Below are positions 5,184-10,118 of a stretch of DNA of 10,118 bases, one piece after another; within the stretch, counting starts at the first letter, position 1; every line of letters begins with the position of its first letter. The notes under the pieces are model-generated. The model was given only the letters and a program-made list of their open reading frames with translations. It had not been told where the DNA came from and made no database searches. Both the position numbers and the translations under genes were made by a program. The stretch is from assembly GCA_031257595.1 (NCBI GenBank), contig JAIROH010000222.1:1-10118 (forward strand). Direction: 5' to 3'. This stretch comes from Treponema sp. Lineage in GTDB: Bacteria; Spirochaetota; Spirochaetia; Treponematales; Breznakiellaceae.

Positions 5184-7362
5184 TGATGGTATCGTGGCTA
5201 TTGGTTCTTTTCAAGTCCCGGATGATCATCTGGGGAGTTTCATTCCCGTTAAACCAGTTGCGGTTCAGGTTATACACAATATCCACCGTGTCGCCCGAAT
5301 CAAAATCAGCCGGAATCTTATCCGAAGCGTTCCAGTAGACCCCGACCCAGCGCAGATCCCGCGGCGGATATTTTCCCGTATCAAGCGTGAGTTTTACGTG
5401 CTTTAACCCGTCTTTTCCCATAAGCTGAATATCGCTTATGGTAAGCCCCCTGGAAAGAAACAGTAGGGATCTGTTTTGTTCGCCCGTGGGTTCAAAACGA
5501 TCCGTGAGTTTTAGGACATAAAGATCTTTTTTGTCTCCTTTCTTTGGTCCTTCCTCAAATTTTGAAAGATAGGGAAGAGGTATCTCCGCGTCAATTTCCA
5601 GGGTTTCGCCGCCTTCCGGCTTGAGTTCCATATTGCCGCATATCACGCGCAGCCGTTCAAGAAAAGCGTCCCAGTTTTCCCGATCCATGCTGAACCCCGC
5701 GGCGAAATCGTGGCCTCCGTGGCGGATAAACAAATCGGCGCATTGGCCCAGAAGAAAACCCAGATCATAATCCCGAACGGATCTAAAGGAACCCTTGGCG
5801 GTATCGTCGGCAAAAGAAACAACCAGCGACGGAACGTTAAAACGCGACGCGAGACGGCTCGCGATAAGCCCGGTAAGTCCGGGCAGTATGTTTTCCCCGG
5901 CAAAAACCGCCATCCTGCCCGAATACACGTCAAGGCTTTTGGCCACTTCGGGTTCGGCGCGGAAACATATATCTTCCACAAGGCGCTTGCGCTGATCGTT
6001 CATCGCCGCGACTTCCGCGGCAAGATCCACGCCTGACTTTTCGCCGAGCAGCAGGGACACGGCCTTTTCCGGCTCGCCCATGCGGCCGGCGGAATTGATC
6101 GCCGGCGTAAGATACCAGGAAACGTCTTCGGCGCTCATGTGGCGTACGTCAAGGTTAAGTTTGGCAAGCAGATCCGAAAGGCCGGACCTGGCCCTGTTCC
6201 GCAGGGAGTCAAGGCCGGCGCGGACGATGATCCTGTTTTCATCCCGCATCGGCATAATATCGGCGATGGTTCCCAGCGCGGCAAGCTGAAGGTCAAAGCC
6301 GTCTTCTTCGCCGCCAAACGATTCCTTTTTTTGTACAAAGCTCACAAAAAGGTTAACCAGCACCTCAAGTTCGCTCCGAACGCCCCCGCCGTACCTGCCA
6401 ATCCGGGAAAATTCTTTCAGCCTGACAAGGCTTTTGCCCGCCGCGGCGGGAATGACCTTGCCGACCTCCGGGGCAATGTCGATCATCCGCATATCGATAC
6501 TGTTCCCGAAAATCCGGGAAAGCATTTTTTGCTGAAGCGGAACGTCCCAGGAGAGTATCTGCTGGCCGGACAAAAACGAAGGGAGCCTGGTGTCGGAAAT
6601 GCCGACCATGCCCGGCACGACGGTTTCGGTAAGGGTGTCGATGACGGCAAGGTTTTTCATTTTGGCGATTTCGATGATAAACGCGTCGTTTGAAGGCCGC
6701 AGGTTAAGCAGGCAGATCGCCTGGCCGTACACTTCGCTTGCCAGGGCAAAACGCAGCGCGGAAACAAGCTTGTAGGCCACCGCGCAGCCGGAAAGGTACT
6801 TAAACGGATAACGGCCCGGCAGTTTGGGGTTTACCAGGGCGTTGGCGTCGGGAAGGATCTCCGGAGGATTGTGATGATCGGTTACTACCACTCCTACGCC
6901 AAGTTCCGCGGCCCGGGCAATTTCTTCCCTGTTGGAGATGCCGCAGTCAACGGTAATTACAAGGGTCCCGTAATCCGCGGCAAATTCCTCTATTGCCCGC
7001 GTCGAAAGGCCGTAGGGTTCGTCTTTCAGGGGAAGGCGCCAGCTCACGTCAATTCCGGCGTTTCGCAGAAAATGTGTCAACAGGGCGGTTCCGGTAATGC
7101 CGTCCGTATCGCGGTCGCCGAATACAAGGACCTTCTCCCCTTCTTCTTTTGCCGCGAGGATCCGTTCTACGGCGTCTTCCATGCCCGGAAGATCAAAGGG
7201 ATTGCGAAGATGGCGAAGATCCGTTTCGAGAAAATAACGTACTTCGTCGCCCGAGGTGATGCCCCGGCGCAACAGTATCGACGCCGTCAAAAGATCGCAG
7301 CCGTATTTTTCCGAAAAACCCTTGACTGAATCCGCCGCAAGTTCCGCTTTATGCCAGTCCAT
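5167..7362 (-). CDS. recJ: Single-stranded-DNA-specific 5'-3' exonuclease RecJ, with internal insertion
   Basis: RecJ degrades single-stranded DNA 5' to 3' in the RecF pathway and mismatch repair. The DHH-domain metal motifs are all present: GDRDTDG (82-88), VDCG with D139, TDHHNPPE with DHH 162-164, and ALGTIADIMPM (362-372) with D368. NSAGRMGEP (423-431) is also conserved. The DHHA1 part carries GSFRS (524-528) and RHGGHDFAAGF (547-557), and the C-terminal OB-like domain spans about 585-720. At 731 residues it is much longer than E. coli RecJ (577). Most of the excess is an insert at about 211-352, between the YLSGCAVAYKLV helix and the D368 motif (see findings). The start ATG shares one base with the deoA stop (TAATG), and its GGAG is a long 13 nt away, so translation is probably coupled to deoA. 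Active-site residues look intact, so it should be an active nuclease. Confidence 0.96.
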   Translation of the reverse strand: MDWHKAELAADSVKGFSEKYGCDLLTASILLRRGITSGDEVRYFLETDLRHLRNPFDLPGMEDAVERILAAKEEGEKVLVFGDRDTDGITGTALLTHFLRNAGIDVSWRLPLKDEPYGLSTRAIEEFAADYGTLVITVDCGISNREEIARAAELGVGVVVTDHHNPPEILPDANALVNPKLPGRYPFKYLSGCAVAYKLVSALRFALASEVYGQAICLLNLRPSNDAFIIEIAKMKNLAVIDTLTETVVPGMVGISDTRLPSFLSGQQILSWDVPLQQKMLSRIFGNSIDMRMIDIAPEVGKVIPAAAGKSLVRLKEFSRIGRYGGGVRSELEVLVNLFVSFVQKKESFGGEEDGFDLQLAALGTIADIMPMRDENRIIVRAGLDSLRNRARSGLSDLLAKLNLDVRHMSAEDVSWYLTPAINSAGRMGEPEKAVSLLLGEKSGVDLAAEVAAMNDQRKRLVEDICFRAEPEVAKSLDVYSGRMAVFAGENILPGLTGLIASRLASRFNVPSLVVSFADDTAKGSFRSVRDYDLGFLLGQCADLFIRHGGHDFAAGFSMDRENWDAFLERLRVICGNMELKPEGGETLEIDAEIPLPYLSKFEEGPKKGDKKDLYVLKLTDRFEPTGEQNRSLLFLSRGLTISDIQLMGKDGLKHVKLTLDTGKYPPRDLRWVGVYWNASDKIPADFDSGDTVDIVYNLNRNWFNGNETPQMIIRDLKRTNSHDTIIDKKA

Positions 7363-8735
7363 TACGCGTTTTCATCTCCGGCGTCAGTTTCCGGTTGAAA
7401 TGATCGATCCGGCAGCGGTGATAAAATCTCTTTCAGGACAAGGGTTCTTGCCGCGGGGGGCGCGCTTCCGTATTCCACCGCTTCTTCCAGCCGGGGCAGG
7501 GCCGCGGCAAGGCCGTCTTCGGAAGCGGCCCAGATCGTCATAAGGGGGTCGCCGTCCCGTACCCGGTCGCCGCTCTTGTGGTGAAACTGTATGCCCGCCG
7601 TGGGGCTTACCGTATCCTCGGTACGGCCGCGGCCGACCCCAAGGGATACCGACGCATAACCGACCTTAAACGCGTCTATTTTTGTGATGTACGTTTCCCC
7701 GGAACCGCCCGGACGGGCGCGCAGTTCCGCCGTAACCGGTGAACGCCAGCGGCCCCGCAGTTCAAGAAGCTTTTCCGGGTTCCCGCCCTGGCTTGCGACA
7801 TTGGCGAGAAAAAGTTCCCTGGGCTTTCCCGAGGCAAGGCACCGCTCGCAGAGCTTTCTGCCGGCCGCGGGGGTTTCGGCCTTGCCGCCCAGTACGGTCA
7901 TGCGGGCGGCAAGTTCAAGGGTCACCTCCATAAGGTCGGCCGGCCCCCTGCCTTCAAGGCAGTCAAGGCTTTCTTCCACTTCAAGAAAGTTCCCCACCAT
8001 GTTTCCAAGCGGCTCGTCCATGTTGGTAAGGAGGGCGATGATTTTTTTACCCATTGCCGTTCCCGTGTCCACCAAAGACCGGGCAAGCTTTTCCGCTTCC
8101 GAAGCTTCTTTCATAAAAGCCCCCGATCCGTATTTTACGTCGAAGACCAGGGCGCCGGCCCCTTCGGCCGCCTTTTTCGAAAGGATGCTGGCGGTGATAA
8201 GGGGGATGGATTCCACTGTGGCCGTTACATCCCGCAAGGCGTAGAGCAGCTTGTCCGCGGGGACAATGTCTTTTGTCTGGCCCGTCATCGCGAAACCGTC
8301 TTTTGCCAAAAACGCGCGGAATTCTTCCGCGGAGAGGTTTGTTCTGTACCCTGGTATCGCCTCAAGTTTGTCGAGGGTTCCCCCTGTATGGCCGAGGGCG
8401 CGGCCCGACATCATCGGATCGCGGATTCCCAGGGCCGCCGCCAGCGGAGCGAGGATAAGGCTTGTTTTGTCGCCTACGCCGCCCGTAGAATGTTTGTCCA
8501 CAAGGGGGCCGGGGATGCCGGAAAGATCCATTATCGATCCGGACCCAAGCATGACATCGGTAAGGGCCGCCGTCTCTTCGGGCGTCATCCCCCTGAAAAA
8601 GACCGCCATGGCCCAGGCGGAAACCTGGTATTCGGGGATGGTCCCGGCGACATATCCGTCAATCAGAAATTTAATTTCTTCCCGGGAAAGTTTTTTCCCG
8701 TCGCGTTTACCGGCGATAATATCAACCGCTCTCAT
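7362..8735 (-). CDS. deoA: Thymidine / pyrimidine-nucleoside phosphorylase
   Basis: This enzyme cleaves thymidine (and in many relatives uridine or deoxyuridine) with phosphate to give the base and a (deoxy)ribose 1-phosphate, for cytoplasmic nucleoside salvage. With the start at ATG 8735 it has 457 residues, slightly above the usual 430-440. Phosphate-binding VDKHSTGGVGDKTS is at 79-92 and the family signature SGRALGHTGGTLDKLE at 110-125. Base-contacting R168, S183 and K187 fall at the positions known from the Bacillus enzyme. The C-terminal alpha/beta domain (about 345-435) includes KVGYASVSLGVGR and a PTAGIQFHHKSGDRV stretch. A GTG at 8741 is in frame but overlaps the AGGAG ribosome site, so it is rejected. 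Sequence alone does not separate a strict thymidine phosphorylase (deoA) from a broad pyrimidine-nucleoside phosphorylase (pdp). It lies 47 bp after recO and is coupled to recJ. Confidence 0.96.
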   Translation of the reverse strand: MRAVDIIAGKRDGKKLSREEIKFLIDGYVAGTIPEYQVSAWAMAVFFRGMTPEETAALTDVMLGSGSIMDLSGIPGPLVDKHSTGGVGDKTSLILAPLAAALGIRDPMMSGRALGHTGGTLDKLEAIPGYRTNLSAEEFRAFLAKDGFAMTGQTKDIVPADKLLYALRDVTATVESIPLITASILSKKAAEGAGALVFDVKYGSGAFMKEASEAEKLARSLVDTGTAMGKKIIALLTNMDEPLGNMVGNFLEVEESLDCLEGRGPADLMEVTLELAARMTVLGGKAETPAAGRKLCERCLASGKPRELFLANVASQGGNPEKLLELRGRWRSPVTAELRARPGGSGETYITKIDAFKVGYASVSLGVGRGRTEDTVSPTAGIQFHHKSGDRVRDGDPLMTIWAASEDGLAAALPRLEEAVEYGSAPPAARTLVLKEILSPLPDRSFQPETDAGDENA

Positions 8736-8740
8736 AATCA

Positions 8741-8745
8741 CTCCT
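8741..8745 (-). promoter_or_regulatory. Shine-Dalgarno site fixing the deoA start (AGGAG)
   Basis: AGGAG (8745-8741) lies 5 nt before ATG 8735. The in-frame GTG at 8741-8739 begins inside this site and cannot use it, so the protein starts MRAVDII, as relatives do. Confidence 0.85.
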
Positions 8746-8782
8746 GGTATTTTGCAGCGTCCAAAACTTTAAAACAGAGATT

Positions 8783-9508
8783 TTACGCACCGGGCAGGCC
8801 GAGCAAAGCCCGGACAAGGGCCTCGGCTTCGGCAAGTGACGGGGCGTCAAGGCTTGTGCGGAATACGCAGGCGGGCGGGCGGCCTTCAACGGCGCGCAGC
8901 CACCGCCTTGCGCCCGGTCCCAGCATAAGACCTGTATATCCGCCCTGCCCCAAAGCCCGACGAATACAGTTGTCGCACAAAAGCCCCTCTTCCCGGATAA
9001 ACCATAGTACCTCATCGCCGCGCGGTTCACAAGCGCAGGACGAACAGCGTTCCAGAGACGGCTTTTGTCCCAAAAGGCCGGCCCAGTTCCACATAAAGGA
9101 GACGAGGAGGCGCGGACAGCACGCTTCGTCGGCGCTTTCAAGCGCGTCAAGACTTTCCCGGACAAGTTCCGACGCCTGGGCAAAGGCGCCGCCCCCGCCG
9201 CGGCTTTCGAGGACAAGTCCCGCGATGGCGGAGGCGGTCCCGGCGCGTTCGTAAAGTTCGCGCAGGCCGGGACGCCAGGAAACCACATCGAAGTCGTTTA
9301 CCCTGCGTGTGTCTTTGACCGGATCGCGGTAGATCCACAACGTTCCCGAATGAAACGGCGCCACATGGGAACGAAGATGGCTTTTCGGACCGCCGAAAAC
9401 CGTTGCCCTGATAATCCCTTCTTCGGAGCTGAGGAACTCCGCCTCCCGGTGTTCGCCTGAAGGCCGTACCCTTAACACCAGCGCCTGGTAGGAGGCGGTA
9501 CGGGTCAT
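8783..9508 (-). CDS. recO: DNA repair protein RecO
   Basis: RecO anneals single strands and, with RecR, loads RecA onto SSB-coated gaps in the RecF pathway. The 241 residues fit the family. An N-terminal OB fold covers about 1-80 (TASYQALVLRVRPSGEHREAEFLSSEEG and the following FGG.K..L....APF region). A helical C-terminal domain contains a zinc site: CSSC (155-158) and CDNC (178-181), spaced as in Cys4 RecO proteins. PRLLVSFMWNWAGLLGQKP (132-150) is the typical RecO helix ahead of the zinc site. ATG 9508 is preceded by AAGG 4 nt away and lies 6 bp after the Hsp20 stop, indicating co-transcription. With recJ two genes downstream, two parts of the same gap-repair route sit in one run. Confidence 0.93.
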   Translation of the reverse strand: MTRTASYQALVLRVRPSGEHREAEFLSSEEGIIRATVFGGPKSHLRSHVAPFHSGTLWIYRDPVKDTRRVNDFDVVSWRPGLRELYERAGTASAIAGLVLESRGGGGAFAQASELVRESLDALESADEACCPRLLVSFMWNWAGLLGQKPSLERCSSCACEPRGDEVLWFIREEGLLCDNCIRRALGQGGYTGLMLGPGARRWLRAVEGRPPACVFRTSLDAPSLAEAEALVRALLGLPGA

Positions 9509-9514
9509 GAAGCC

Positions 9515-10118
9515 TTAATTCCCTTCTTTTACAATTTCGATCCTGATCCCATCGTTTTGATCCGGCTCGTCTTTCGGCGGTACCGTTACCCGGAGTATGC
9601 CGTTTTTGAAAACCGCCTTTACATTTTCCTGGGCGTACTTGTCCAGCGGCACATAGTATTTTTGCTTTTCGATATCTTTAAATTTAAGCCGCCGTTTGAA
9701 GTAACGCAGGCTTTCCTGCCCGGCTTCGTCGTAATCCGCCTTTCCCCGATCGTACCCGGTTTCGCCGCCGTATCCGCGTGGGTCGGGTACGTCTGATTCA
9801 CCACGGCCGTCCGGTTCGTCAACAGCCGCGCCGATTTTGGCGGAAAAAACCATGTAGTCGCCCTGGAACGCAAGGCTGATGTTTTTTTCTTCAAAACCCG
9901 CAAGGGCGAATTCAAAGGTCATGCTTCGGTCGGCGCTCATATAGATGTTCATCGGCGGATAGGAATAATTGGGGTAATAATCGGTGTTTTCATCAAAACA
10001 ATGTTTGACAAAAGGATCGCGCCTGAAACTGCGCTGGAACTCTTCCCTGAAACCCTGGGCGGCGTCGAAGATGTCGTCGAAAATTTCCCCAAGATCAAGG
10101 TAGCTTCGTGAATTTTTC
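9515..10118 (-). CDS. Hsp20 / alpha-crystallin family small heat-shock protein (5' end outside window)
   Basis: This is an ATP-independent chaperone that holds unfolding proteins in large oligomers. The open frame continues through ATG 9952 for 55 more codons to the right edge, with no ATG, GTG or TTG in that part and no ribosome site before 9952, so the true start is beyond the window. At least 200 residues are present. The N-terminal arm holds LGEIFDDIFDAAQGFREEFQ, a helical oligomerisation segment. The alpha-crystallin domain starts at MTFEFALAGFEEKNISL (11-27, counting from the Met at 9952), continues with YFKRRLKF (84-91), and ends with the hallmark FKNGILRVTVPP (115-126; usual form A.x.nGvL.v.vPk). 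The C-terminal tail carries IRIEI (136-140), an I-x-I motif for oligomer contacts. A 40-residue acidic, Gly- and Tyr-rich insertion (about 41-80) is unusual. Another possibility is a diverged Hsp20-like domain protein rather than a classical stress chaperone. Confidence 0.85.
   Translation of the reverse strand, partial: KNSRSYLDLGEIFDDIFDAAQGFREEFQRSFRRDPFVKHCFDENTDYYPNYSYPPMNIYMSADRSMTFEFALAGFEEKNISLAFQGDYMVFSAKIGAAVDEPDGRGESDVPDPRGYGGETGYDRGKADYDEAGQESLRYFKRRLKFKDIEKQKYYVPLDKYAQENVKAVFKNGILRVTVPPKDEPDQNDGIRIEIVKEGN

Noticed and set aside
6871..7329. A 152-codon plus-strand frame opposite recJ.
   Set aside because: It is antisense to the DHH motif region of RecJ, and its composition is that of a shadow frame.
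8780..8785. TAAAAT at the recO stop as a -10 box for deoA.
   Set aside because: No acceptable -35 lies 16 to 18 bp upstream, so one hexamer alone is too weak.
9515..9952. Hsp20 starting at ATG 9952 (145 residues).
   Set aside because: The frame stays open to the window edge with an Hsp20-like N-terminal arm, and there is no ribosome site before 9952.

Overview
All eight genes in this window lie on the minus strand, so the transcriptional order runs from the right edge to the left: a small heat-shock protein (running off the right edge), recO, deoA, recJ, a three-gene ABC uptake system (binding protein, permease, ATPase), and a large TerB-N domain protein (running off the left edge). Spacing is tight throughout. 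The recO start follows the Hsp20 stop by 6 bp, deoA follows recO by 47 bp, recJ overlaps the deoA stop (TAATG), the ATPase overlaps the permease (GTGA), and the remaining gaps are 34 to 91 bp. No stretch over 300 bases lacks a gene, and I see no RNA gene, mobile element or CRISPR array. The mid-50s GC content (by eye), RecJ with RecO, and the TrpX-like ABC system would fit a higher-GC Treponema-like spirochaete; this is an inference from gene content, not a proven assignment.

Right part (about 7360-10118): protein quality control, DNA repair and nucleoside salvage. The Hsp20 gene has an open frame to the window edge, so its real start is outside. RecO carries an intact four-cysteine zinc site. 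DeoA is a full-length pyrimidine nucleoside phosphorylase whose true start is ATG 8735, decided by its Shine-Dalgarno sequence.

Middle (about 5076-7362): RecJ has all DHH-family motifs but also about 140 extra residues inside the catalytic core. I read these as a catalytically dead DnaQ-like (DEDD exonuclease fold) insertion. Between recJ and the ABC operon is a compact 91-bp control region. It holds a near-consensus sigma-70 promoter, two tandem hairpins beginning at the predicted first transcribed base, and an 8-bp inverted repeat, one arm of which is the -10 box.

Left part (1-5075): the binding protein, permease and ATPase form a TrpXYZ-type importer of an unknown small substrate. After them comes one uninterrupted open frame of at least 733 codons with a TerB-N domain. 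Its N-terminal half looks like a SNF2-type helicase lobe that has lost its Walker A and DEAQ motifs. RecO, RecJ and the TerB-N/SNF2-like protein give the cluster a DNA-processing flavour, but a functional link between the last of these and the repair genes is only inferred.
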